Assembly (NCBI GenBank): GCA_016793265.1
Contig: JAEUHT010000186.1
Coordinates: 1-49,949 of the forward strand
Length of the DNA: 49,949 bases
Direction: 5' to 3'
Source: Planctomycetota bacterium
Lineage (GTDB): Bacteria; Planctomycetota; UBA1135; UBA2386
Shown here: positions 1-12,785 of the stretch, piece after piece
Layout: the number at the start of each line of letters is the position of its first letter
How positions within the stretch are numbered: the stretch's first letter is position 1
Program-made: the position numbers and the translations under genes
Notes under the pieces: model-generated
Databases searched by the model: none
The model's input: only the letters and a program-made list of their open reading frames with translations
Told to the model about the DNA's origin: nothing

Positions 1-1338
1 GCCTGCATCGGCGGCGGCCTGTTCGCCCTGGCGATGCCGTGCACCTATCCGATGGTGCCGATCACGTTCAGCTTCTTCACCAAGCAGGCGGAGAAGCGGC
101 ACGGCAACGTGTTGTCGCTGGCGGTCGTCTACGGCCTCGGCATCGTCGTGATGTTCGTATTGGTCGGCGTGCTGCTGTCGTCGGTGATCCTGCAGGTCGC
201 CAACCACTGGGTCACCAACTCGATCATCGGCATCGTCTTCTTGCTGTTCGCGTTCAACCTGTTCGGGTGGATCACGATCGAGCCGCCGCGCAAGCTGCAG
301 GACCTCGCCGCCAAGGCGAGCGGCGTCGGCGGCCTCGCCGGCGTGTTCTTCATGGGCGCCGCGCTCGTCATCACCTCGTTCACCTGCACGGCGCCGATCG
401 TCGGCACGCTGCTGCCGCAGATCGCCGAGCTCGGCGTGCTGCGCGTCGCGCTGGGCATGGCCGTGTTCGGCCTGACGATGGCGGCGCCATTCGTGGTGCT
501 GGCGATGATGCCGACCAAGGTGAAGGCGCTGCCGCGCTCCGGCGAGTGGATGGAGACGCTGAAGGTGTCGCTCGGCTTCGTCGAGCTCGCGGCGACGCTG
601 AAGTTCGTGTCCATGGTCGACATCGCGCTCGACTGGAATGCCCTGCCGCGCGAGCTGTTCCTGCTGCTGATCGCCGTGATCTTCGTGATGTGGGCGATGT
701 ACCTGTTCGGCATCCTGCGCAAGGCCGGCACGGTCAACGAAGGGGTCGGCAGCGGCCGCATGGCCACCGGCATGGCCGTGGTGCTGTTCGCGACCTACCT
801 GCTGTTCGGCGCCATGGGCTACAAGCTCGACTACTACATGACCGCGTTCGCGCCGCCCTACTCGGCGCCGTTGGTCGCGGCGCGTGCGGAGGCCAAGGCG
901 ATCGGTGCAGGTGAGCACAAGCCGCGCCACGGGCACACCATCGTCGATGACGACGGCGATCGCGCGATCGAGGTCGCCAAGGCCGAGGACAAGCTGCTGC
1001 TCTACAACTTCACCGGATTCAATTGAATCAACTGCAGAGCGATGGAAGACGACATCTTCCTTCGTCCGGCGGTCGCCGGGATCATGCAGCAGCACTTCGT
1101 CGAGGCGCGCCTGCACGTCGACCTGCAGAAGCACCTCACCGAGCAGCAATTCACGCGCAACAAGGAGCTGCAGAAGCAGATGACCAAGAGCCGCGGCATG
1201 CCGACGTTCGTGGTCGTCGACGCGAAGACCGGCAAGAAGCTCGGCGAGACGCCGGTGGTCGGCCTGTCGCCGTCGGCGCAGACCGAGAACTGGCTGCGCT
1301 TCCTCGCCGAGATGAACGCCGCCGCCGGGCGCCAGTGA
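1..1338 (+). CDS. DsbD-like thiol:disulfide transporter, probable selenoprotein (5' end outside window)
   Basis: The frame is open from base 1, so the N-terminus lies upstream. Residues 1 to about 280 form a polytopic DsbD/CcdA-type membrane domain with the two expected redox cysteines at codons 14 (MPCTYP) and 129 (TCTAP). After a short linker comes a thioredoxin-like domain. At codon 342 (bases 1024-1026) there is an in-frame TGA, and the same frame continues for 103 more codons with clear thioredoxin features, including a GMPTF cis-proline loop near base 1198. Around the TGA the sequence reads FTGFN-(UGA)-INCRAMEDD; relatives have Cys at this place in a CxxC motif, giving U-x-x-C if read as selenocysteine. 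A fitting hairpin follows (1040-1064). The family moves electrons from cytoplasmic thioredoxin across the inner membrane to periplasmic dithiol proteins. The alternative is a nonsense mutation or a base error (TGC or TGT read as TGA). A 330-residue stop at 1026 would remove the whole redox domain. Confidence 0.85.
1040..1064 (+). promoter_or_regulatory. Candidate bacterial SECIS hairpin
   Basis: Bases 1044-1049 (GGAAGA) pair with 1055-1060 (TCTTCC) around the five-base loop CGACA, and the stem extends through 1040-1042 with 1062-1064 beyond a T-T mismatch at 1043/1061. The apical loop begins 24 bases after the UGA and has G as its second base. Known bacterial SECIS elements have a short apical loop about 16-37 bases past the UGA with G among the first loop bases, and the E. 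coli fdhF element has an unpaired U below its upper stem; this hairpin matches those points. The function is inferred from position and shape. Confidence 0.55.
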
Positions 1339-1351
1339 GCGCCGGGTTGCC

Positions 1352-1378
1352 CTGAGCTCGGTCGCAGCCGCAGCTCAG
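1352..1378. terminator. Hairpin between convergent genes, probable bidirectional terminator
   Basis: CTGAGCT (1352-1358) pairs with AGCTCAG (1372-1378), and inside it CGG (1359-1361) can pair with CCG (1368-1370). It lies in the 36-base gap between the DsbD-like gene and the convergent beta-propeller gene and overlaps the stop codon of the latter. There is no T-tract. Confidence 0.4.
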
Positions 1379-2433
1379 CGGTAGTAGCGGTTGGCCTCGA
1401 CGGCCCAGGTCGTCTCCTTCTTCCAGACCACCTTGCCGTCCTTGTCGTACTCGCTCACCTGGGTGTTCTCGGCGACCAGCGTATTGCCGTTGGGCAGGCG
1501 GTCGGCGTCGCTCGGCGAACGGAGCTTCTCCAGCTTCCAGACGACCTTGCCGCCGCGGTCGACTTCGATCACCTGGCCCTTGTTGCGCAGCGTGATGAGG
1601 GTGTTGCCGTTGGCGAGCCGCTCGGCGTCGTGCGCGTTCGGCGTGTCCGGCTGCTGCCATACGATCACCCCCTTGCCGTCGACCTCGGTGACGACGTCAC
1701 GCAGCGGGTCGGCGAACAGGGTATTGCCGTTGGCGAGCCGCTCGACGCTGAACGGCCGGATCTTCCGCTCCTTCTCGTCCCGGTCGACGACCTTGTCCAG
1801 CTGCCACACGACCTTCTTGTCCGGGTCGACCTCGATGAGGCGGCTGCCGAAGGTGTCGGCGATCAGCGTATTGCCGTTGGCGAGGCGCTTGGCCTTGTAG
1901 GGGTTCTTGAGGTCCTCGTAGACCCAGACGTCCTTGCCCTTGGTCGTCACCTCGCGCACGCGGCTGACCGAGAACTCGGTGATCAGCAGGTTGCCGTTGG
2001 CGAGCAGCTCGACGTCCCAGGCGCCGAAGATGTCGCCGTGCTCGGTCGTCACCTTGCCGTCCTTGTCGACCGCGAACACCGTGTTGTCCGAGTAGTCGGC
2101 GATCCAGGTGATCTCCTGCTTCGGCGGTGCCGGCGCCGGCGAAGGTTCCTGCGGGCTCGCTGCAGCCGGGCTGTGGGCGGCGCGCTGTTGCCAGGCGACG
2201 GCGCCGACGACCGCGCTGCCGAGCAGGATCGCTGCCGCGAGCCACAGGCGCGAGGGTTTGGCGGCGGTCGTCGTGGTGGCCGCCGTGCTGTCGGCACGAA
2301 CGCGCCGGGTGGCTGCGAGGATGCGGGCCACGAGGTCGGGGGCCGGCGCTTCACCGTGCAGTTCGCCGAGGCATGCGTCGAGTTGCAGCGCGAGCGCGTG
2401 GTCGGCAGCGGGGAGGGCGTCAGGTCGGGTCAT
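1375..2433 (-). CDS. Anti-sigma-like membrane protein with C-terminal beta-propeller repeats
   Basis: The product has 352 residues. The start at 2433 was chosen because its ATG overlaps the TGA of the upstream sigma-factor gene (ATGA), which implies translational coupling. Residues 1-60 are a short polar helical region of the kind seen in anti-sigma proteins encoded next to ECF sigma factors, without a visible HxxxCxxC zinc motif. A membrane segment lies near residues 63-82, followed by a Pro/Ala linker and then a propeller-type domain with five blades marked by LxNGNxL motifs (LANGNLLI, then RLANGNTL and RLPNGNTLV forms). Such repeats occur in NHL, PQQ-like and arylsulfotransferase-like propellers. 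The inferred role is an extracytoplasmic sensing domain that controls the cognate sigma factor. No enzyme active site was recognised. Confidence 0.75.
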   Translation of the reverse strand: MTRPDALPAADHALALQLDACLGELHGEAPAPDLVARILAATRRVRADSTAATTTTAAKPSRLWLAAAILLGSAVVGAVAWQQRAAHSPAAASPQEPSPAPAPPKQEITWIADYSDNTVFAVDKDGKVTTEHGDIFGAWDVELLANGNLLITEFSVSRVREVTTKGKDVWVYEDLKNPYKAKRLANGNTLIADTFGSRLIEVDPDKKVVWQLDKVVDRDEKERKIRPFSVERLANGNTLFADPLRDVVTEVDGKGVIVWQQPDTPNAHDAERLANGNTLITLRNKGQVIEVDRGGKVVWKLEKLRSPSDADRLPNGNTLVAENTQVSEYDKDGKVVWKKETTWAVEANRYYR

Positions 2434-2996
2434 CGTTGGTCTCCGGACTGGTGGCGTTCGAGGCACGCGCGCAGCAGTTGCCGCGTGCGTTGCAGCAGGG
2501 TCTTGAGGCCGTTCGGCAGCATGCCGAGCTCGGCGGCGACGGCGTGGTGGGTGCCCGGCGCGTCGGCGCCGAGGCCGTAGCAGCGCGTCACGGCGAGGCG
2601 GGCGCGGCCGTCGAGCCGTTCGACGCAGCGGCGCAGCGCGGCCACGAGCCCGTCGCCGTCGTCGCCCGCGCAGTCGCGCTGCCACAGGGCGTCGACCGCA
2701 TCCGCGAGCTCGACGGCGGCCCGGTGGTCACGCAGGTGGCGCAGGTGGACGAAGCGCGCGGTGCGGCGCAGGAACGTCGCGGCGGCGGCCTCCGGCAGCC
2801 ACAGCGCGCCCTTCTGCAGCGCCACCACGAACGCCTCCTGCGTGAGGTCGTCGGCGGTGTGGGCGTCGGCGCCGTGCAGGCGCAGGTAGCGCCACAGTCC
2901 ACGCAGGTGCCGCCGCACGAACTCGGTGGGGTCGTTGGCCGCCGCGGGGGCGGTGGGGGTGCGCTGCAGCTGGAACGGCACGGGTTCTGATGCCAC
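2430..2996 (-). CDS. ECF-type RNA polymerase sigma factor
   Basis: Region 2 is recognisable from the DDLTQEAFVVAL segment. Region 4 is the C-terminal helix-turn-helix around LDGRARLAVTRCYGLG to the end. With a GTG start at 2996 the product has 188 residues, the usual ECF size. An ATG at 3107 would add 37 residues rich in Arg, Gly and Pro that look like untranslated leader, so the shorter form is preferred, but the start is not certain. The gene overlaps the anti-sigma-like gene by four bases. It should direct RNA polymerase to a small regulon, possibly including its own operon. The promoter motif cannot be deduced from one copy. Confidence 0.8.
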   Translation of the reverse strand: MASEPVPFQLQRTPTAPAAANDPTEFVRRHLRGLWRYLRLHGADAHTADDLTQEAFVVALQKGALWLPEAAAATFLRRTARFVHLRHLRDHRAAVELADAVDALWQRDCAGDDGDGLVAALRRCVERLDGRARLAVTRCYGLGADAPGTHHAVAAELGMLPNGLKTLLQRTRQLLRACLERHQSGDQR

Positions 2997-3180
2997 GAGG
3001 GCAACAAGGCTATTCGGGAAGGTGGGAAATCGCCGTGCCAGCCGAAACTCCGGCCCGCGGCCCGGGCGGCCGCCGCGCGCGCCGATGCGATCTCCGGCAC
3101 GGGACATGGGCTCAGGGAATGTCCGTACTGGCTGACCTTCTCAAGCCGTATCGAAGATCGCGTCGATCAGGCATGTCACC

Positions 3181-4887
3181 ATGCCGAGAATCGGAATGTC
3201 CACGCGCGTACTGGCTCTGACTGCTGCGATCCTGGTCGTCGTCAGCGCGTTCGTGCTGTTCGGGGCCGTGTTCCGGTTCCGCGGTGCCGCGGAGGCCATG
3301 ATGGCCGAACGTGCCGCCGCGTTCACCGCCGTCGCCGACGCCACCAAGGAGCACGTCGCGAAGCTGCACGAGCTGGACACGTTCCGGCGGGAGACCCTGG
3401 CCGAGGAGGTGCGCGCGTCGTTGGCTAGCGGCAACGGCTACACGAACACCCGCATGCTCGGCACGGTGCCGATCGTCGCCGGCTGGGCCGCCGCGATGGT
3501 CGCCGCGAAGCGCGAAGGGCTCGACTTCCGCATCGTCGCCTTGGACGCGCGCAACGCCGACAACGACCCGCGCCGCGACCAGGTCGCCGGTGGGTTCCGC
3601 GCCAGCATGCTCGCCGATCTGTCGGCGCAGTTCGCCACCGGGGGGGAGGCGACGCTGACCCGCATCGACCAGGAGCACAACAACCTGCACTTCATGCGCG
3701 GCATCAAGCTGAACGGCACCTGCATGCAGTGCCACGGCGACCCGGCGACGAGCCCGACCGGCAATGGCCTCGACCTGACCGGCTTCCGCATGGAGAACTG
3801 GAAGGAAGGCGCCATGCACGGCGCCTACGAGGTCGTCATGCCGCTGGCGGCGCGCGACGCTCAGACCGCGGGGTTCATCAAGGACGCGCTGGTGTTCGGT
3901 TTGCCGGCCTGCCTGATCGGCCTGCTGGTGCTGTGGCTGGCGCTCGATCGCGCGCTGCGCCGGCCCCTGCGCCTGCTGGCGACCCGCTTGCGCGAGGTCG
4001 CCGAGGGGGATGGCGACCTGACGCGCCGCATGGCGCTCGATCGCCAGGACGAGGTCGGCGACGCCGCGGCTGGCTTCGATCGCTTCGCGTCGCGCGTGCA
4101 CGACACCGTCGTCGACATCGTCCGCATCGGCGGCGAGGTCGAGAACGCGTCGACGGCGATGTCGCGCGAGTCCATGCGGCTGGCGGAAGGGGCGTCCAAG
4201 AACGCGGCCACGATCGAGGAGATCAGCGCCACCTTGGTCGAGATCGGCACGCTCGCCGAAGGCACCGCGACGTCGTGTCGCGAAGCGTGTGACGGGGCGA
4301 CGCGCACCCGGGACGCGGTCGAGCAGGGCAATGCGCAGGTCGGGCGGCTCGAACAGGCGATGGCGGCCATCCAGGAGTCGAGCCAGGCCGTGAACCGCAT
4401 CGTCAACGTGATCCAGGACGTGTCCTTCCAGACCAACCTGCTGGCGCTCAACGCCGCCGTCGAAGCGGCGCGCGCCGGGGAGGCGGGACGCGGCTTCGCC
4501 GTGGTCGCCGAGGAGGTGCGCAACCTCGCCCAGCGCAGCGCGACCGCGGCCAACGAGACCAGCCAGTTGATCGAGCAGGCGCGCCAGCGCGCCGAGAACG
4601 GCGTGCAGATCGCCGCCCAGGTCAAGGACGTGCTGGTCGCGATCGACGGCGAGAGCCAACGCTTCCGGGAGCGGTTGTCGGCGGCGACCATCGACGCCGA
4701 CCAGCAGAGCGGCAACGTCGCGCAGGTCTCGCGCGGCGTCGGCGAACTCAGCCAGACCACCCAGGACAACGCCGCCAGCGCCGAGGAGCTCGCCGTCACC
4801 GCCAAGCAGAGCTCGGACCGCATCGGCGAGCTGCAGCGCACCGTCGGCACCTTCAAGGTGGCCGCGCCCCGCGCTGCCCGGCCCTGA
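3181..4887 (+). CDS. Methyl-accepting chemotaxis protein with heme-binding Tll0287-like sensor
   Basis: The product has 568 residues. A membrane anchor lies at about residues 9-30, followed by an extracytoplasmic Tll0287-like (DUF3365) domain holding one c-type heme motif, CMQCH, at residues 181-185. A second membrane segment lies at about 234-256, then a HAMP domain to about 310 and a long MCP signalling coiled coil. The highly conserved hairpin tip is at about residues 414-454 and includes [20 protein letters not shown]. Heme attachment would occur in the periplasm, so this receptor may sense redox state, oxygen or another small ligand. The gene is divergent from the sigma-factor gene. An alternative ATG at 3196 would trim five residues. 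No che genes are adjacent. Confidence 0.92.
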   Translation: MPRIGMSTRVLALTAAILVVVSAFVLFGAVFRFRGAAEAMMAERAAAFTAVADATKEHVAKLHELDTFRRETLAEEVRASLASGNGYTNTRMLGTVPIVAGWAAAMVAAKREGLDFRIVALDARNADNDPRRDQVAGGFRASMLADLSAQFATGGEATLTRIDQEHNNLHFMRGIKLNGTCMQCHGDPATSPTGNGLDLTGFRMENWKEGAMHGAYEVVMPLAARDAQTAGFIKDALVFGLPACLIGLLVLWLALDRALRRPLRLLATRLREVAEGDGDLTRRMALDRQDEVGDAAAGFDRFASRVHDTVVDIVRIGGEVENASTAMSRESMRLAEGASKNAATIEEISATLVEIGTLAEGTATSCREACDGATRTRDAVEQGNAQVGRLEQAMAAIQESSQAVNRIVNVIQDVSFQTNLLALNAAVEAARAGEAGRGFAVVAEEVRNLAQRSATAANETSQLIEQARQRAENGVQIAAQVKDVLVAIDGESQRFRERLSAATIDADQQSGNVAQVSRGVGELSQTTQDNAASAEELAVTAKQSSDRIGELQRTVGTFKVAAPRAARP

Positions 4888-4934
4888 TCGGCGCGCCGGC
4901 GAACGCGCTCCATCGCGCCGCCGCCGTCGCCCGA

Positions 4935-4949
4935 TATAAGGGCCCCGTG
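4935..4949 (+). promoter_or_regulatory. Possible -10 element for a leaderless transcript
   Basis: TATAAG at 4935-4940 ends six bases before the GTG start at 4947, the distance at which transcription normally begins. No Shine-Dalgarno sequence precedes this GTG and no clear -35 element is seen. A leaderless mRNA is a possible reading only. Confidence 0.22.
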
Positions 4950-6140
4950 CCGAGCCCGCGCGACATCCTCATCTTCTGCGGCCAGGACTGGTGGTACCAC
5001 AACCGCGCGCACAGCGACTTCCAGCTGATGACGCGCGCGGCGAAGCATCGCAAGGTCCTGCTCGTCAACTCGATCGGCATGCGCATGCCGATGCCGGGGC
5101 GCTCGCCGCTGCCGTTCCGTCGCATCTGGCGCAAGCTCAAGAGCATGATGCGCCACGTCCGCCGGCCGCTCGCCGACGCGCCGGGCTTCACGGTGATGAC
5201 GCCGCTGCTGTTCCCCTTCTACGGCAGCGAGAAGGCCCGCGCGTTCAACGCCCGCAGCATCCGCGGCCAGGTCTCGCGGCAACTGAAGAAGCTCGGCATG
5301 GTCGAGCCGCACATCCTCGTCACCGTGCCGACGGCGTGGGACGTGGTGAAGGACATGCGGCGCGCGAGCCTGGTCTACAACCGCAGCGACAAGCACTCGG
5401 CGTTCGGCGAGGCGGACCAGGGCCTGATCGCCGGCTTCGAACGCGAGCTGCTGACGCACAGCGACGGCGTGCTCTACTCGAGCCGGGCCTTCCTCGAGAG
5501 TGAACGCACGCGGACCGGCGATCGCGCCTGCTTCCTCGATCACGGCGTCGACAAACAGCACTTCGCGCCGCGCGGCCGCACCGGGGCGCTCGACCACCTC
5601 GGCCTGAAGCGGCCGATCATCGGCTTCTTCGGCGGCCTCGACGACTACGTCATCGACTTCGACCTGCTCGAACGGCTCGCCGTCGAGCGGCCGAACTACT
5701 CGCTGGTGCTGATCGGCGACGCCACGCTGCCGCTGGACCGGCTGACGCGGCACGGCAACGTGCGCCACCTCGGCTTCCGGCCCTACGCGGAGATCCCGCA
5801 GCTCGGCGCCGACTTCGACGTGTCGATCATGCCGTGGCTCGACAACGACTGGATCCGCTGCTGCAACCCGATCAAGCTGAAGGAGTACCTGTCGCTCGGG
5901 CAGGAGGTCGTCACCACCTGGTTCCCCGAGGTCGAGCACTACCGCGACTTCGTGCACGTGGCGAAGACCGGCGACGAGTTCCTGACCCGCATCGACGCGG
6001 TCGTGAACGGGCAGCGGGCGCCCGGCGATCGGGCGGCGCTGCTCGCCAAGGCGACCTGGGACGATCGCACGCAGGAGCTGATCGCCTACCTCGACCGGCT
6101 CGCTGCCAGCCAGGCACCGACGGTCGTCGCTGCCAGGTAG
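4947..6140 (+). CDS. Glycosyltransferase, GT-B type (group 1-like)
   Basis: The product has 397 residues from a GTG start. The C-terminal half shows GT-B glycosyltransferase features: GFFGGLDDYVIDFDLL at the start of the nucleotide-sugar-binding half, NVRHLGFRPYAEIPQLGADFD, and NPIKLKEYLSLGQEVVTT, where the acidic residue of the donor-binding helix lies. The N-terminal half begins with a Rossmann-like strand (DILIFCGQDWWYH). The likely role is transfer of an activated sugar during polysaccharide or glycolipid assembly, supported by the membrane protein and asparagine synthetase that follow. The acceptor and donor cannot be deduced. The 59-base gap after the chemoreceptor gene suggests independent expression. 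Confidence 0.82.
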   Translation: MPSPRDILIFCGQDWWYHNRAHSDFQLMTRAAKHRKVLLVNSIGMRMPMPGRSPLPFRRIWRKLKSMMRHVRRPLADAPGFTVMTPLLFPFYGSEKARAFNARSIRGQVSRQLKKLGMVEPHILVTVPTAWDVVKDMRRASLVYNRSDKHSAFGEADQGLIAGFERELLTHSDGVLYSSRAFLESERTRTGDRACFLDHGVDKQHFAPRGRTGALDHLGLKRPIIGFFGGLDDYVIDFDLLERLAVERPNYSLVLIGDATLPLDRLTRHGNVRHLGFRPYAEIPQLGADFDVSIMPWLDNDWIRCCNPIKLKEYLSLGQEVVTTWFPEVEHYRDFVHVAKTGDEFLTRIDAVVNGQRAPGDRAALLAKATWDDRTQELIAYLDRLAASQAPTVVAAR

Positions 6141-6266
6141 TCGCCGCCCGGAGCTGCGGGTGCTGGCGGCGGCGGTGCTGGGGCAAAGTGGCACGCGCGG
6201 CGCGTGCGGGTCGGTGTGGCCGTTGCCGCTTCCTTCGCTGTGCCCGGTCCGGTAAGCCGTCTGTGC

Positions 6267-7466
6267 ATGCCCCAGAGTGCCAGCGGCACGATGCGTCCCG
6301 ACCGACTCGGCCCGTGGGTCCTGGTCATCTGCCTGCTGCTGGCGATCTACACCGGCGTACGTGCACCGAGCCTGTGGAGCGTGCAGTACTACGTGCCGGA
6401 CTTCGCGAACGGGTTCGTGCGGCGCGGCCTCGCCGGCACGCTGCTGTTGCCGCTCGGTGACCTGCGCTTCCACTACCTGCCGATCGTGGTCGTGCAGATG
6501 TTGGTGTTCGCCGCCCTCGTGTGGTGTGGCGTGCGCACGGTGCAGCGGGCGGATCGGCCGGCGCGCCTGCTGCTGGCGCTGTTCCTGATCGCGCCGACAG
6601 GCGGGTTCCTGTTCCACACGCTCGGCTACGTCGACCATCTGCTGGTGCTGCTGCTGCTCGCGGCGGTGCGGGTGCGGCACCATGGTGTGGCGGCCGGCCT
6701 GTTGGCGATCACCCTGCTGGTGCACGAGATGGCGCTGTTCTTCACCGTGCCGCTGTTCGTGGTGTTCCGCTGGCTGCGCACGGGTCGGTTCGGCCCGGCG
6801 CTGCTCGGGTTCGCGGCCTCGCTGGTGGCGTTCGTCGGCATCTACCTGTTCTTCCAGGTGCGCGATCTGAACGAGATGGTGGCGTTCGTCGAGTGGTTGC
6901 GTGGCAAGACCGACTACCCGCTGCGGCTCGACTACTACGTCGTCTTCGTCCACGACTTCCAGGCGCGCATCCAGCTCTACTACTGGCACTTCGACTCGCA
7001 ATCGCTGCCGCTGGCCGGGCTGGCGCTGCTCGGGTGTGCGGCGGTCGGCTGGCTCGGGGCCGCGGTGGTGCCGCTGGCCCCGGCCGGCTCGTGGCTCGGA
7101 CGGCGAATGCGCGAACGCACGCAGCGGCTGCTGTTCGGGCTCGCCACCGCGGCTGCGTGTGCGGCGCCGCTGCTGCTCGGCCTGTTCGGCTGGGACGTTT
7201 ATCGCTGGATCTTCCTGTCGCTCGCCAGCGCGAGCGGAACCGCAGTGCTGCTGGCGAGGCGCCTGCCACCGGGGCACCGCGCGCGGCGCATCGGTCTCGG
7301 TGGTCTCGCCGTCGTACTGCTCCTGTTCGTGGTGCTGGCGGGCGCCTTCGGCGTCGACTTCGGCTACTTCGACCATTACCAGCCGCGGCCGTGGAGCCTC
7401 GAGGCGCTGCAGCGCTTCCTGACCCACGACCTGTGGGAAGAGCTGTCGCGCATGCCGAGGTTCTGA
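6267..7466 (+). CDS. Polytopic inner-membrane protein of unknown function
   Basis: The product has about 399 residues if translation starts at ATG 6267; ATG 6291 and an upstream GTG at 6204 are alternatives. The sequence consists almost wholly of hydrophobic segments (roughly ten), separated by short Arg-rich loops, for example WVLVICLLLAIYTG near the start. The second half contains a hydrophilic stretch (LRGKTDYPLRLDYYVVF) likely to face the periplasm. It has the look of a polysaccharide polymerase, EpsG-like or glycosyltransferase-C membrane protein, but no defining motif is seen. Its position between a glycosyltransferase and asparagine synthetase suggests a part in surface glycan synthesis. 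Confidence 0.65.
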   Translation: MPQSASGTMRPDRLGPWVLVICLLLAIYTGVRAPSLWSVQYYVPDFANGFVRRGLAGTLLLPLGDLRFHYLPIVVVQMLVFAALVWCGVRTVQRADRPARLLLALFLIAPTGGFLFHTLGYVDHLLVLLLLAAVRVRHHGVAAGLLAITLLVHEMALFFTVPLFVVFRWLRTGRFGPALLGFAASLVAFVGIYLFFQVRDLNEMVAFVEWLRGKTDYPLRLDYYVVFVHDFQARIQLYYWHFDSQSLPLAGLALLGCAAVGWLGAAVVPLAPAGSWLGRRMRERTQRLLFGLATAAACAAPLLLGLFGWDVYRWIFLSLASASGTAVLLARRLPPGHRARRIGLGGLAVVLLLFVVLAGAFGVDFGYFDHYQPRPWSLEALQRFLTHDLWEELSRMPRF

Positions 7467-7721
7467 GTCAGCCATCCGAATCCTGCGCCCCGCCGCCGCC
7501 GCGACAGTGGTTCGAAGTTGCCCAACGAAGGCCCCGTGCCGATCCCGCTCGAGCCGGGAACGGGCCCGAAGCAGCGGTGGCAGCGACGTCTCCCGCGGTT
7601 GCCGCTGCGGTCGGCAGGCGCCGCCCGATATCAGGCGACCGCCGATGCTGCCGCGCCGCCGACCCGCCTTGCCCAAAGCCGCCACCCACGCCTTCCCCTT
7701 CGCCGTCGCGGAGCCGCGCTG

Positions 7722-12009
<4,288 letters not shown>

Positions 12010-12010
<1 letters not shown>

Positions 12011-12774
12011 TGCGGACGCTGCTGCGCCTGGCCACCGCCGTCGGCGCCCTGGTGGCGCTGGCGATGGCGCCGTTCGTCCTGCAGGCGGCGCCGCTCAAGA
12101 AGGCGTTCGTCGATGGCGACGGCTGGACGCCGCTCACGTTGGCCGACTTCGTCAACGTCAACGGCGACGCCAGCACCTGGACCGAGGTCGACGGCGTGAT
12201 CGTCACCACCGGCAAGCCGCTCGGCGGGGCCCGGATGAAGCGCGAGCTCACCAACTTCGAGCTCGTGCTCGAATGGCGGCACCACGACTTCGGCGGCAAC
12301 AGCGGCGTGTTCGTGTGGTGCCCCGAGCCGGCGTTCACCGACCTGCCGCCCGGCACGCTGCCGCGCAGCGGCATCGAGGTGCAGGTGCTCGACCTCGGCT
12401 ACGAACAGCAGTGGCTGCAGTCGAAGGGCAAGCCCAGCGACTGGTTCACGAGCCACGGCGACGTGTTCCCGGTCGGCTCGTCGACGATGACCGCGTTCAC
12501 GCCGGAGATCACCTACCGCGATGCCGACGGCACCGAGTTCAAGGTCGGCAACCCGAAGAGCAGCCGGTGTTTCCCGACCCAGCGCCTGGTGTTGCCGGCC
12601 GGGCAGTGGAACCACTACTACGTGCGCGCCATCAACGGCGAGGTGCGGCTGTGGGTGAACGGCGTCGAGGTCAGCGGCGGCCGCGACTGTGTGCCGGCGA
12701 AGGGTTTCCTGGCGCTGGAGGCCGAAGGCGCGCGCTGCGAGTACCGCAACCTGCGCCTGCGCGAGCTGCCGTGA
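12010..12774 (+). CDS. Secreted DUF1080 (3-keto-disaccharide hydrolase-like) protein
   Basis: The product has 254 residues. An N-terminal signal peptide (hydrophobic to about residue 25, ending near LQAAP) precedes a single concanavalin-like DUF1080 domain with the typical blocks [27 protein letters not shown] and [21 protein letters not shown]. Members of this family in planctomycetes and Bacteroidetes are periplasmic or extracellular and some hydrolyse 3-keto-glycosides. No sugar oxidoreductase partner is encoded nearby, so the substrate is unknown. Translation is probably coupled to icd through the one-base overlap. It converges on the FAD oxidoreductase gene, with 11 bases between stop codons. 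Confidence 0.85.
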
Positions 12775-12785
12775 TGGCCTGAGGC

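Noticed and set aside
1042..1338. Independent 98-residue thioredoxin-like gene starting at ATG 1042
   Set aside because: This start would omit the whole redox motif (the UGA codon and Cys345), and the ATG has no ribosome-binding site; readthrough of the UGA explains the frame better.
1023..1355. Separate 110-codon gene after the DsbD-like frame
   Set aside because: It is in another frame and Arg/Ala-rich; the thioredoxin sequence lies in the same frame as the upstream gene across the TGA.
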